In this document: positions 32,653 to 41,737 of the stretch, piece after piece
Numbering within the stretch: the first letter of the stretch is position 1
How the letters are laid out: every line of letters begins with the position of its first letter
NCBI GenBank assembly: GCA_965178525.1
Contig: CBCXVS010000015.1
Span: 1-44,257, forward strand
Direction: 5' to 3'
Source: CBCXVS01 sp965178525
GTDB taxonomy: Bacteria > Tectomicrobia > Entotheonellia > Entotheonellales > Entotheonellaceae
DNA: 44,257 nt
Notes under the pieces: generated by a model
What the model saw: only the letters and a program-made list of their open reading frames with translations
Databases searched by the model: none
Told to the model about the DNA's origin: nothing
Translations under genes and position numbers: made by a program

Positions 32653-35600
32653 TTATTTCCTTTCCTGTTGTCTCGCCTGCTGTATCGCTTCAAGTAAGGG
32701 TTGGACGGGCGCCCCGAGTTGGGCGGCTTGGGTGCCGTGTTGCCAGGACAAATCGTACTGTTGGCGCTGGAAATACAGGCTGGCCAGGGCGCTATGGGCT
32801 CTGGCGTGCTTGGGATCGTGTTGGATGGCGTGTTGGAGCGCCGATTGCATGACGTCTTCCTGGCCAAGTTGGGCAGCGGCAACGGCGAGAAAGTAATGGG
32901 CGTTCGCCATCTGTGGGGCCAGGTTAATTAACGCGCGAAATTGGGCGCGCGCGGCCTTGGCCTCGCCTTGCTGGAGATAGCCGATGCCGAGGTTCAGATG
33001 CGCCTCCACATGTTGGGGATCGAGGCGGAGGGTCTCGTGCAGTTCCCGTGTCATGCGATCGATATCCCCACGCGCGCCATAGGCCATGGCCAGGTTGTAA
33101 TGGGCTGCTACGGAGGTGGGTTCGACACGTAGCGCAGCCTGAAACGCGGTGATGGCGCGGTCGATTTCTCCCTGTTCGGCATAGAGTGTGCCCAGATCGT
33201 TATGGGCGGCGACATATTGGGGATCGAGACGCAGGGCAGTGCGAAACTGCTGGGCGGCTTCCTCTGTGTTGCCATGTGCGGCTAATACGGCGCCAAGATT
33301 GTGATGGCCCTGGGCGCGGTCAGGTTGCAGCCGCACGGCGGCGCGATAGGCTTGCAAGGCTTCGTCCAATCGGCCGGTGCGAACGTAGAGGGAGCCCAGA
33401 TGCGTATGCGCTTCGGCAAAATCCGGCGCGTGACGGAGGATAGCCTGAAATTGCGCTTCGGCTTGCGCTGTTTTGCCTTGCGCCGCATAGACTAAGCCAA
33501 GTCCTTGCTGGGCATCGATCAGATCGGCTTGGCGTTGTAGCGCCTGTTGGAAGTAGGTGCGGGCTTCGGCATAGCGCTGCGTTTGTAGCGCCTGCTTTCC
33601 CAAGCGATACAACGCTTCCGGAGCCTGAGGATCGAGACGGGCGGCGGCGTGATAGACTTCGCCGGCCAGTTCCTGCTGGGTATTGTCTTCGAGGTGAAAA
33701 GCAAACTGCATGAGGAAATTCGCATCGGGAAGCGTCTGGCTCATCTTGGTCAAAAGCATCCGCGCTTTCTCGCGCCGTCCTTGTTGCCAGTAAAGTTCGA
33801 TGAGATATTGCTGGGCAATATAATCGTCCGGGGTGGCTTGTAAGACCTGTTGCAGCGCAGTGATCGCCGCTTCGGACCGGCCGGCCTGGTAATGCGCCAT
33901 GGCGGTACGCTTGACTGCTGCCACATGATTGGCGTCAGTACCAGAGAGGGTAGGTGACGCGACGGCCCGTTCAGCGACGGCTTCCCCTTCACGCGCCACA
34001 AAGGTCGTGTTCAGTTGCACAGCCCGAAACACATCGACGCCCCCTGCCGGCCATGTGACCTCGAGCCGATCGATGGTCTCACCAGGCTGCAAGCCGAAGG
34101 TCAGGGCTAGCTCGCTCTGCGACAAATAGCTGCTTCCCGTGCGGACCATCGCCGTGAGCCGCCGCTGCGCCGTGTAGAGCCGCACACGCGCGCCAATCCC
34201 ATCGCGATTGCTGTGTGTGCCCTGCGTCACGACGCGGAGAAAATGACGGTTGCGTGCGGTCTCATTACGCAGCAAGTAGGCGGGCCCCTGGTTCGCCGTG
34301 AGCAACAGATCGAGATCGCCATCGTTGTCGTAATCGGCATACGCCGCGCCACGGCCGATGAGCCGGGTATCGAGCCCGGTCCGGGAGGCTGGCGCGACCT
34401 CGGCAAAGCTGCCATCCCCGCGGTTGCGAAACAGTTGTGGGCGCTGGGCATAGGGCACATTGCGCAGGCGCTCTTCATTGACCACATGACCATTGACGAG
34501 AAAGAGGTCCTGCCAGCCATCAAGGTCGGCATCGAAGAAAAAGAGACCGAATGTCACCATGCGCAGCGTGGGACGCGCCAAGCCAGCGCGATGCGATTGT
34601 TCCGTAAACACGTCCGGTCGGTACGTGTCTCCCGCCCGCGCCTGGCAGTGCAAGGTCGTGGGCTGACCGGCAAAATTGCCAATGGCCACACACAACTGCG
34701 CATCGTTCTTGATGTAGGCCGCATCAATGCCCATGCCGGCAAAGGCCACACCGCCCTCGTCGAGCACCAGTCCCGATTGCACGCCAATTTCGCGGAAGGT
34801 GCCGCCGCCCTGATTGACAAAATACAGACTCGGCGTGAGATCGGTCGCTACCAGGACGTCAGGCCAGCCATCCCGATTGTCATCGATAATGGTCAGGCCC
34901 AGTACCCGAGCCTCCGGCGCGGCCATACCGGCCTCTGCCGTCACGTCGCCAAACCGGCCCGCGCCGAGATTACGGTAGAGCCGCAAGCCTTGCCCGGGGA
35001 AATATTTGACAGCGCAGTAATCCTTTTGTGGCGTCCCATACGTGCAGTCGAGCGCCTCTTCCCGGCCGGGCTCCCACGCCACATATTGCCCGACGAGCAG
35101 ATCAAGGCGGCCATCCCGGTCGACATCCACAAATGCGGCAGCAGTACTCCACGCCCCCTGCCGCAGTCCCGACGGCTCACTCACGTCGCGAAACGTGCCA
35201 TTGCCCTCATTGCGAAACAGGCGCGTCTGTTGATAGCCGGTGATGAGCAGATCGGTATCGCCATCGTTGTCATAGTCCGCGGCAGCCATCCCCATACCAT
35301 AGAGCGGCACGTTGAGACCACTCGGCTGGGTCACATCACGAAACGTGCCGTCTCCTTCATTGCGGTAGAGATGCATCGTGGGTTCCGGCGTGTGCCGCTG
35401 TTGCGGCCAGTGGCGCCCATTGACGAGCAAAATATCGATGCGCCCATCGCTATCATAATCAAAAAACCCGCCCCCGGCGCCCATCGTTTCCGGGTACCAT
35501 TTCTGGCCCGTGGCCCCAGCCTCATGGCGGAAACGCAGCCCTGCCTCGATCGTTACGTCGGTAAAACGAATGGGCGCCACGGCAGGCGCGGGTACTGCTG

Positions 35601-35733
35601 ACGACGATGTAGACGGAGTGGGCTCGGGTGGCGCCTCACCACAGCCCCCCAGGAAGCATCCTGCCAATGCCAGGGCGAGAAACATGCCCCGCCAGATCAT
35701 GCGGCCACACGGCTGCACCTCATACGCATCCAT
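32653..35733 (-). CDS. ASPIC/UnbV (CRTAC1-like) repeat lipoprotein with TPR domain
   Basis: A 1026-residue exported lipoprotein: signal helix FLALALAGCFLGGCGEA with a lipobox Cys, then Pro/Ser-rich linker. Six FG-GAP/VCBS-type calcium-loop repeats follow (DYDSDGRIDILLVN, DYDNDGDTDLLIT, DVDRDGRLDLLVG, DADLDGWQDLFLVNG and others), forming a propeller to about residue 500. Next comes the ASPIC/UnbV domain (RDGIGARVRLYTAQ, then RLEVTWPAGGVD) to about 600. About eleven TPR units fill the C-terminal 400 residues. The role is not established; the propeller and TPR suggest a surface scaffold for carbohydrate or protein partners. A paralogue sits at the right edge of the window. The start at 35733 or the Met eleven codons later both fit. 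Confidence 0.88.
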   Translation of the reverse strand: MDAYEVQPCGRMIWRGMFLALALAGCFLGGCGEAPPEPTPSTSSSAVPAPAVAPIRFTDVTIEAGLRFRHEAGATGQKWYPETMGAGGGFFDYDSDGRIDILLVNGRHWPQQRHTPEPTMHLYRNEGDGTFRDVTQPSGLNVPLYGMGMAAADYDNDGDTDLLITGYQQTRLFRNEGNGTFRDVSEPSGLRQGAWSTAAAFVDVDRDGRLDLLVGQYVAWEPGREEALDCTYGTPQKDYCAVKYFPGQGLRLYRNLGAGRFGDVTAEAGMAAPEARVLGLTIIDDNRDGWPDVLVATDLTPSLYFVNQGGGTFREIGVQSGLVLDEGGVAFAGMGIDAAYIKNDAQLCVAIGNFAGQPTTLHCQARAGDTYRPDVFTEQSHRAGLARPTLRMVTFGLFFFDADLDGWQDLFLVNGHVVNEERLRNVPYAQRPQLFRNRGDGSFAEVAPASRTGLDTRLIGRGAAYADYDNDGDLDLLLTANQGPAYLLRNETARNRHFLRVVTQGTHSNRDGIGARVRLYTAQRRLTAMVRTGSSYLSQSELALTFGLQPGETIDRLEVTWPAGGVDVFRAVQLNTTFVAREGEAVAERAVASPTLSGTDANHVAAVKRTAMAHYQAGRSEAAITALQQVLQATPDDYIAQQYLIELYWQQGRREKARMLLTKMSQTLPDANFLMQFAFHLEDNTQQELAGEVYHAAARLDPQAPEALYRLGKQALQTQRYAEARTYFQQALQRQADLIDAQQGLGLVYAAQGKTAQAEAQFQAILRHAPDFAEAHTHLGSLYVRTGRLDEALQAYRAAVRLQPDRAQGHHNLGAVLAAHGNTEEAAQQFRTALRLDPQYVAAHNDLGTLYAEQGEIDRAITAFQAALRVEPTSVAAHYNLAMAYGARGDIDRMTRELHETLRLDPQHVEAHLNLGIGYLQQGEAKAARAQFRALINLAPQMANAHYFLAVAAAQLGQEDVMQSALQHAIQHDPKHARAHSALASLYFQRQQYDLSWQHGTQAAQLGAPVQPLLEAIQQARQQERK

Positions 35734-35799
35734 GCTCGCTCAACCTCATCATGTCGTCCATGCCTCAGTCTGCTGAACGGCCCCTATGCAAATCCCTCC

Positions 35800-35826
35800 T
35801 TGCTCCGTCCAATCGTATGCTATAAG
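35800..35826 (+). promoter_or_regulatory. Possible extended -10 promoter for the first solute-binding protein
   Basis: TGCTATAAG (35818-35826) fits an extended -10 element; a weak TTGCTC lies 15 bases further upstream. It would start transcription about 100 bases before the gene at 35933. Confidence 0.35.
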
Positions 35827-35932
35827 ATCACTTCGCACAATAGAAGAAGTCTGTATGTGTATGGCATTGATTCGTGGGGTTATACCTTCGAATCCGTACG
35901 AAGCGGTCTCTGTCTCGGAAAGGAAGATCAGC

Positions 35933-37531
35933 ATGCAACGTTCCAAATTCGGCGTGTGGGTACTGTCAGCCCTCATGCTTGTAGGACTCTGCACCGTCCC
36001 ATTGGCAGTCATGGCGGAGGAGCCACAGCGTGGCGGCATCCTCAAAGTCGCCATTGCCGGCGATCCACCCAGCCTGGACATGCACCAGGAGCAAACCTTT
36101 AAAGTGTTGATTCCGATGTCGACATGCTACAATACGCTCCTGCGGTTCGACCCGCATGGGTTCCCCAAAATTATTGGCGACCTGGCCGAATCGTGGGAGG
36201 AGTCCGACGATGGTTTGGCCTACACGTTCAAGCTCTACGAAGGGGTGAAATTCCACGATGGCGAGGATATGACCTCGGCGGACGTCAAAGCCAGCTGGGA
36301 CCGGATTGTCTCCCCGTCGCAGGGTGTAGCGAGTCCGCGGAAGAGCTTCTTTCAGATGGTCAAAAGCATTGAAGCGCCCGAGCGTTACCAGGTGGTGTTT
36401 CATTTGCACTACCCCTCCGCATCGTTCTTGTCGTTTGCGGCCCATCCTGCCAATCTGATCTTTGCCAAGAAAAACCTCGATCAGGATCCGCATTGGTACA
36501 AACAGAACGTCAACGGCACCGGACCGTTCAAATTCAAAAAGTGGGTACGCGGCTCGGCCCTGGAAGTCGAACGCAATCCGGATTATTTCCGCGAAGGGCT
36601 ACCGTATTTAGATGGCGCGAAGTATTTCATGATCAAGGACCTCTCGGCCCGGGCCAAGTCGGTGCGCTCCGGACGGACGGATGTGGAATTTCGCGGTTTC
36701 CCCCCGGCGGAGGTCGAGGCGATCCAAAAGCAATTAGGCGACAAGGTGGTCGTGCGCTATCCCAAAATCATGGCCCATTGGGGTGTGGCCATTAACGTGG
36801 ATAAAAAGCCCTTTGATGATGAACGGGTACGCAAGGCGCTGTCGCTCGCGATCAACCGCTATGACATGGCCAAAACCCTCTCGCCCTTGAGCGGTTTGGA
36901 GACGGTGGGCGGGTTGATTCATCCTGACGCGCCATGGGCTTTGACGCCGGAAGAACTGCAAGAATTGCCGGGCTTTGGCAAGGACCACGCAGCGAATATC
37001 GCAGAAGCCAAACGCTTGCTGAAGGAAGCGGGCTTGGAGAAAGGTTTTAAGGTCACCCTGACCAACCGTTCGGTTAAATTGCCTTACATCGATCTAGGTG
37101 TCTACATCGTTTCGGCCTGGAAAAAATTCGGTATTGATGCCGAGCATAAGCTCGAAGAAAGCGCGACGTGGAGTAAGACGCGGCGCAGCCGGGATTTCGA
37201 GCTCATGATTGATCCTTTCGGGTCGTCCGCAGCGGGGGATCCGGACGAAGTTCTGGTGAAGTTCCTCGGTGGCGCCTCACCGAACTGGGGGCGTTTCGAC
37301 GATCCGAAGGTCAACGAGCTGTTCGAACAGCAAAAAGTCGAACGAGATCCGCAGAAACGCATCCAGCAGGTGCAGGACTTGCAAAAGCAAGTGATCAATA
37401 AAGCGTGGTGGCTCCCCGGCCTGTGGTGGACCCGTATTGAAGTGCGGTCGGCTCGTATCAAAAACTACGAACCGCATCACAGCCATTGGATGAACCGGCG
37501 CTTAGAGGATGTCTGGCTCGCCAAAAAATGA
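35933..37531 (+). CDS. ABC transporter substrate-binding protein, family 5 (copy 1)
   Basis: A 532-residue periplasmic solute-binding protein of the SBP_bac_5 (DppA/OppA/NikA) family, which delivers peptides or other small molecules to DppBC-type permeases. A signal peptide MQRSKFGVWVLSALMLVGLC ends at about AVMA-EE. The mature protein starts PQRGGILKVAIAGDPPSLD and has the family motifs ESDDGLAYTFKLYEGVKFHD, VNGTGPFKFKKW and RVRKALSLAINR. The start was chosen at the signal peptide with AAGGAAG seven bases upstream; an open frame from 35786 is not credible. It is followed 83 bases later by a close paralogue and probably transcribed with it. Confidence 0.92.
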   Translation: MQRSKFGVWVLSALMLVGLCTVPLAVMAEEPQRGGILKVAIAGDPPSLDMHQEQTFKVLIPMSTCYNTLLRFDPHGFPKIIGDLAESWEESDDGLAYTFKLYEGVKFHDGEDMTSADVKASWDRIVSPSQGVASPRKSFFQMVKSIEAPERYQVVFHLHYPSASFLSFAAHPANLIFAKKNLDQDPHWYKQNVNGTGPFKFKKWVRGSALEVERNPDYFREGLPYLDGAKYFMIKDLSARAKSVRSGRTDVEFRGFPPAEVEAIQKQLGDKVVVRYPKIMAHWGVAINVDKKPFDDERVRKALSLAINRYDMAKTLSPLSGLETVGGLIHPDAPWALTPEELQELPGFGKDHAANIAEAKRLLKEAGLEKGFKVTLTNRSVKLPYIDLGVYIVSAWKKFGIDAEHKLEESATWSKTRRSRDFELMIDPFGSSAAGDPDEVLVKFLGGASPNWGRFDDPKVNELFEQQKVERDPQKRIQQVQDLQKQVINKAWWLPGLWWTRIEVRSARIKNYEPHHSHWMNRRLEDVWLAKK

Positions 37532-37607
37532 TGAAAAGAAAATAGGATCCGCCAAGGATGCGAAGGGATGTAACCTTGGCGTCCTTGGCAGATGTTTCAT
37601 GAGGAGG
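37528..37607. repeat. Dispersed inverted repeat, copy 3
   Basis: Starts ATGATGAAAA like the copy at 3665. The arms are TCCGCCAAGGATGCGAAGG (37548-37566) and CCTTGGCGTCCTTGGCAGA (37574-37592), pairing at 16 of 19 positions with a seven-base loop. It ends TTTCATGAGGAGGG, so the ribosome site of the next gene is part of the repeat. The hairpin lies between two co-oriented solute-binding genes and could tune their relative expression. Confidence 0.7.
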
Positions 37608-37614
37608 GATGAGG

Positions 37615-39210
37615 ATGCGATGTTTCGCAAAGCGTGCGTTGTGCCTTAGCGTCTTGCTGCTCCTCACGCTGGGCGTTATCGCCTCTGCGGTGGCAGAGGA
37701 AGAGCCACAGCGTGGCGGCACTCTGAAAGTGTCAATTTCCGGTGATCCGCCTAGCCTGGACATGCACCAGGAGTCGACCTTCAAGGTCATGATCCCCATG
37801 GGCCCCTGCTACAATACGCTCATCCGTTTCAATCCGCACAAATGGCCCGAGATCGATGGCGACCTGGCCAAATCGTGGGAGCGTTCCGACGATGGCACGA
37901 CCTGGACGTTTCGTCTGCATCAAGGCGTGAAATTTCACGATGGCGAGGAGATGACGTCTGCAGATGTCAAAGCCAGTTGGGATCGGATCGTCTTTCCCGA
38001 CGGGACGGTGAGTCCGCGCAAGAGTCTCTATCAAGCAGTCAAAAGCATCGAGGCGCCCGACCCCTATACTGTGGTTTTCCACTTGCATTACCCGTCCGCA
38101 TCGTTCTTTCCGTTGGTGGCGCGTCCGCATAACTTTATCTTTTCCAAAAAGTACCTCGATCAGGATCCGCACTGGTATAAACAGAATGTCAACGGCACGG
38201 GCCCTTTTAAGCTGAAGAAGTATGTACGGGGGTCATTTCTCGAAATCGAGCGCAACCCGAACTATTTCAAAAAAGGCCTCCCGTATATGGACGGGATCAA
38301 GTACTTCATGATCAAAGATCTCTCGGCCAGCGCCAAATCGGTGCGCTCAGGACGTACCGATGTGGAATTTCGGGGTTTTCCTCCGGCCGAAGTGGAGGCC
38401 ATGGAAAAGCAGATGGGCGACAAGCTGGTGATACGCTATCCTCGTATCCTCATTCAATGGGGTGTCGCCTACAATGTCGAGAAGAAGCCCTTTGACGACG
38501 AGCGGGTACGGAAAGCCCTGTCACTCGCAATCGATCGCTACGATATGGCCAAGGTCATTGGTCCGTTGACCGGCTTGAACATCCAGGGCGGCGTTTTTCA
38601 TCCGGATACCAAGTGGGCGCTGACACCGGAAGCGTTGCAGCAGATGCCGGGATTCGGCAAAGACCATGATGCCAACGTCAAAGAAGCCAAGCGCTTGCTA
38701 GCGGAAGCCGGCTTCCCGGACGGCTTTAAAACGTCCCTTCTGAACCGGTCGATGAAGCTGCCGTACATCGATTTCGGTGTGTACCTGGTGACGGCATGGA
38801 AGAAGATCGGGGTGGAGGCAGAGCACAAATTGGAGGAAAGCGCCACCTGGAGTAAGAGCCGGCGTGCTGGCAATTTCGAGATCATGGTGGATCCGTTTGG
38901 TTCCGTGGGTCTCGGCGACCCGGATGCGATGCTGACCAAATTTCTCACGGGCGGATCGGCGAATTATGCCTGCATCAGTGTTCCTGAGTTCGACGCCCTG
39001 TTCGAGAAACAAAAAGTTGAGCTGGATGAGGCGAAGCGCATCGAACTTGTCAAGCAGGCGCAGAACATTCTCCTGGAAAAAGCCTGGTGGTCCCCAGGGC
39101 TGTGGTGGACGCGGATCGAGGTGCGCGCGGCCAAAATCCGCAATTACGAACCGCTACACTTTCATCACATGAACCGCCGTCTTGAAGACGTGTGGCTCGC
39201 CAAGGAGTAA
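37615..39210 (+). CDS. ABC transporter substrate-binding protein, family 5 (copy 2)
   Basis: A 531-residue SBP_bac_5 protein and close paralogue of the previous gene: long blocks such as DPHWYKQNVNGTGPFK, KYFMIKDLSA, SVRSGRTDVEFRGFPPAEVE and WWSPGLWWTRIEVR-like endings are shared almost without change. The signal peptide MRCFAKRALCLSVLLLLTLG ends near AVA-EEE. Of two nearby ATGs, 37615 has AGGAGG seven bases upstream; the one at 37609 is too close to it. Differences cluster in the ligand half (for example LGDPDAMLTKFLTGGSANYA), suggesting related but distinct ligands. A strong terminator follows. Confidence 0.92.
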   Translation: MRCFAKRALCLSVLLLLTLGVIASAVAEEEPQRGGTLKVSISGDPPSLDMHQESTFKVMIPMGPCYNTLIRFNPHKWPEIDGDLAKSWERSDDGTTWTFRLHQGVKFHDGEEMTSADVKASWDRIVFPDGTVSPRKSLYQAVKSIEAPDPYTVVFHLHYPSASFFPLVARPHNFIFSKKYLDQDPHWYKQNVNGTGPFKLKKYVRGSFLEIERNPNYFKKGLPYMDGIKYFMIKDLSASAKSVRSGRTDVEFRGFPPAEVEAMEKQMGDKLVIRYPRILIQWGVAYNVEKKPFDDERVRKALSLAIDRYDMAKVIGPLTGLNIQGGVFHPDTKWALTPEALQQMPGFGKDHDANVKEAKRLLAEAGFPDGFKTSLLNRSMKLPYIDFGVYLVTAWKKIGVEAEHKLEESATWSKSRRAGNFEIMVDPFGSVGLGDPDAMLTKFLTGGSANYACISVPEFDALFEKQKVELDEAKRIELVKQAQNILLEKAWWSPGLWWTRIEVRAAKIRNYEPLHFHHMNRRLEDVWLAKE

Positions 39211-39235
39211 CCTGGTTCTTGTACCATTGCCGCTC

Positions 39236-39263
39236 AGGCCCCCTCACGGCGAGGGGGCCTTTT
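39236..39263 (+). terminator. Rho-independent terminator
   Basis: AGGCCCCCTC and GAGGGGGCCT form a ten-base-pair GC-rich stem with a five-base loop, followed by TTTT. It ends the solute-binding protein operon and is immediately followed by the left end of the insertion sequence. Confidence 0.88.
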
Positions 39264-39409
39264 GTGTATCTGCTAAAATACTCCTGAGTCGCACCTTTTT
39301 CCGAAGTATAGACGCAATTTGCCTGTCAATGGAAGAACGCTATCATGAACCACATCAGGTCCGCTCAAGCCGGGGCTGCTTGAGGTTCTATCCTTGGCGG
39401 CTTACCCCC

Positions 39410-40837
39410 TTATTCATCGTCTTCGTTGGAGCGCTGAGCGAGGTCCCGAATTTCTCGCATCATCGCGCTGGGCTTAACATGGTGAAAATCTCGAAGCAGC
39501 TCTTGAGCCATGACTTCTTTCACCGTTCGCTCTGAGGGCAGAGCCCGACTGCGGGTGCGAAGATAGCAGGTGAACGAGGCCCAAATCGATCCCTGAAGCT
39601 TCAGGGCGACGAGCTGGAGCATGCCCAACGCCACGCAGCCCAGCATCACGAAGCGCTCACATGCCCGCCAGGTCTGCTGTAGCGCTGGCAGATGTCGGGC
39701 CTCAGGCCGCTTGAGAGAGGCATTCTTTTTGGGCTTGCGAGAGTGACGCGGTATGTACCTGGACCAGGAGCGATAGGCGAAGGTCCCCAGGACGCCCTTG
39801 AGCATCGCAAACATGGTTTCGACGCGGACGCGGGCACAATAGAGTGGGATGGCCCTCAGCGGCTCCATGTTCAAATCACTACACATCAGGACAATGGGTC
39901 CGCGAGAGGTGATGGCAAAGATAAACCGCATCGGCCCTTTGATGGGCTTCCACATCAGGTTGAGAGCGAGGTAGGAGATGGTCTCCAGGCGGCCATAAAC
40001 CTGGCGCGACGCCTGAAGAAACTGGGCCTCATCGGTTTCAAAGACATCCTTGAGTTTGACTTTGTCCCCATATTTCCGGGGTCGACCCGGAGGCGGCGAG
40101 GTTGGCACTGGGGGCTTAAGATAGGCGACACAGCTCTTTTTGGCTCGGGTTAAGATGGTGAGATAGGGTGGCTTGAGGGCAAGGGACCAAAGCGAGTTGG
40201 CGAGTTCAAACACGGCCTGGATGGAGAAAAAAGCATCTAAGACGAGGATCGCGGGGGTGTCATGGCGCGTGGCAAAGTCCAGAGCCATCTGCACGAGCTT
40301 GACGCCCTGAGTATCGCGCTCAGTGGTGCTGGCGTACCCAGGGGCAAGGTGAGCGAAGCCCTGGTGCAGACGGGCTTCGAGAGGTAGACAAAAGGCATCG
40401 GTAAGTGACCTGACGAGCACGCCCACGACGCCCCAGTAATGGCCCCGATAATAGGGGGGGTTACTCTGGGTTTCGCTGTCTTGATACAACGTGACGCCGC
40501 CGGGCATGCGCCGGGCATCCTTGACGACGGCGGTATGATCGCCGAGCCAGACGACTCGACCGTCGACGGTGACGGCGACCTGTTGACTCAAAACGAGGTG
40601 GCTCCAATGGCTGACGAGGTCACCGAGACACCAAGCGGAAGAGTGGAAAAAGTGTGAGAGACGGTGATAATCGGCCTCCTCCATGAGCCAGAATCGGCAC
40701 AAGGAAGTGAGACTCTCAAGATGTGGCGTGCCGATGAAGCCGAGAATGACGATACAGAATGCGACCCAGGGGGGGTGTCGCAAAAAAAGAGGGCGAAAGG
40801 TGGCGAGGATTTGGTACAGATAGCTGAGAGCAAGCAT
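39410..40837 (-). CDS. DDE transposase (IS4-like superfamily)
   Basis: A 475-residue transposase with an RNase H-like DDE core. Candidate catalytic residues are Asp in VVWLGDHTAVVKDARRM, Asp in AILVLDAFFSIQAVFE and Glu in RVRVETMFAMLKGVLGTFAY. The N-terminal helical region (RFWLMEEADYHRLSHFFHSS) and basic C-terminal patch (RYIPRHSRKPKKNASLKRPE) fit DNA binding. The exact IS family is unclear. The frame is intact, so the element may still be active. The start codon lies inside a strong hairpin, which suggests translation is held low. Confidence 0.87.
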   Translation of the reverse strand: MLALSYLYQILATFRPLFLRHPPWVAFCIVILGFIGTPHLESLTSLCRFWLMEEADYHRLSHFFHSSAWCLGDLVSHWSHLVLSQQVAVTVDGRVVWLGDHTAVVKDARRMPGGVTLYQDSETQSNPPYYRGHYWGVVGVLVRSLTDAFCLPLEARLHQGFAHLAPGYASTTERDTQGVKLVQMALDFATRHDTPAILVLDAFFSIQAVFELANSLWSLALKPPYLTILTRAKKSCVAYLKPPVPTSPPPGRPRKYGDKVKLKDVFETDEAQFLQASRQVYGRLETISYLALNLMWKPIKGPMRFIFAITSRGPIVLMCSDLNMEPLRAIPLYCARVRVETMFAMLKGVLGTFAYRSWSRYIPRHSRKPKKNASLKRPEARHLPALQQTWRACERFVMLGCVALGMLQLVALKLQGSIWASFTCYLRTRSRALPSERTVKEVMAQELLRDFHHVKPSAMMREIRDLAQRSNEDDE

Positions 40838-40890
40838 GCGGTTCCCCTTGTGAGTGAATGGCTAAGGGAAACTTCATCGGATGCTTGCTC
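40828..40890 (-). promoter_or_regulatory. Foldback hairpin burying the transposase ribosome site and start codon
   Basis: On the transposase mRNA, GAGCAAGCAT (40890-40881) pairs perfectly with ATGCTTGCTC (40837-40828), which contains the start codon. Inside, GTTTCCCTT (40872-40864) pairs with AAGGGGAAC (40849-40841), which contains the AAGGGG ribosome site. Transcripts reading in from outside would carry the closed hairpin. Confidence 0.7.
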
Positions 40891-40981
40891 GATTTGCTCA
40901 TCACTTCGATGTGCTCGAATCATGCCTCGACGTCCCCGATCAGATGTCAGAACTTATGACTCAGGAGTAAAGGAGCATGTC

Positions 40982-41737
40982 ATGCCATATGTCACTCGGG
41001 ATGGTGTTCGGCTCTATTACGAAGATCACGGCCAGGGGACACCGATCCTGCTGACCCATGGCTTCGCCGCGGCGACCGGCATGTGGCAGGGGCAGGTCGA
41101 GGCGTTTCAGCCGTCGTATCGGCTCATCCCGTGGGATATGCGCGGCCATGGCGCCAGCGACTGCCCCGAGGATCAGGACTTGTACAGCCAGGAGCATACG
41201 GTAGAGGACATGCGGGCGGTGCTGGACCATCTGCACATCGGCTAGGCCATCATCGCCGGCCATTCCCTCGGCGGCTTCATGTCCCTGGCGTTCCACGTGG
41301 CTTACTCGGAACGCGTACGCGCCTTGATCTTGCAGGGCTGCGGACCTGGCTACCGCAATCCCGAAGCGCGGGCCGCCTGGAATACCCAGGCTGAGCAACG
41401 CGCCCAGAGATTTGAAAAGCAAGGTCTGGAATCCGTTGGAGGCGGCGCGGAAGTGGGCGTCAGCAAGCGGGGTTCCGCGGCGGGTTTGGCCAAAGCGGCA
41501 CGGGGTATTTTGGCTCAAGTGGATGCGCGCGTGATTGACCATCTGCCGCATATCCGCGTGCCGACCTGGATTGTCGCTGGCGAACGGGACACCCCGTTTC
41601 TCAATGGGATCCATTACATGGCTGGGCGCATTCCGAACGCGGCCAAGTTCATCATTGCCGATGCTGGACACGGCGCTAATGTCGAGCAACCGGCGGTGTT
41701 TAACGAGGCGATGCAGCGGTTTTTGGCTCAGCTCTGA
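40982..41737 (+). pseudogene. Alpha/beta hydrolase gene with amber codon before the catalytic serine
   Basis: A 251-codon alpha/beta-hydrolase fold gene: MPYVTRDGVRLYYEDHGQGT, oxyanion-hole region LLTHGFAAATGMWQ, nucleophile elbow AGHSLGGF (Ser95), acid region VAGERDTPF and the catalytic His in ADAGHGANVEQP. An in-frame TAG (41243-41245, codon 88) interrupts it between HIG and AIIAGHS, so the translated product would lack the whole catalytic part. Everything else is in frame and family-like. AAAGGAG seven bases upstream supports the start; this site lies one base beyond the insertion-sequence end, so the original promoter has probably been displaced. Esterase, lactonase or dehalogenase activity cannot be told apart. 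Confidence 0.85.

Larger units (their letters stand above)
39279..40969 (-). mobile_element. Insertion sequence of about 1.69 kb
   Basis: Bounded by the 12-base inverted repeats TACTCCTGAGTC (39279-39290) and GACTCAGGAGTA (40958-40969), enclosing one transposase gene on the minus strand. No convincing target-site duplication is visible at the ends. It sits exactly between a terminator and the ribosome site of the alpha/beta hydrolase gene. Near the left end CTCAAGC...GCTTGAG (about 39365-39385) forms a further hairpin that may terminate the transposase message. Confidence 0.85.

Noticed and set aside
34213..35601. A 462-codon plus-strand frame over the ASPIC/UnbV gene
   Set aside because: It lies fully antisense to conserved calcium-loop repeats, has no ribosome site and has no recognisable protein character.
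39270..40978. Target-site duplication of the insertion sequence
   Set aside because: Flanking bases (CTAAAA on the left, AAGGAG on the right) share at most two A residues, too little to call.
24410..41245. Reassigned amber codon (TAG in two otherwise intact genes)
   Set aside because: TAG is also the natural end of several clean genes here (the HtrA, MFS, amidohydrolase, Ig-repeat and DppB-type genes), so genome-wide recoding is not supported. Nonsense mutation is simpler.
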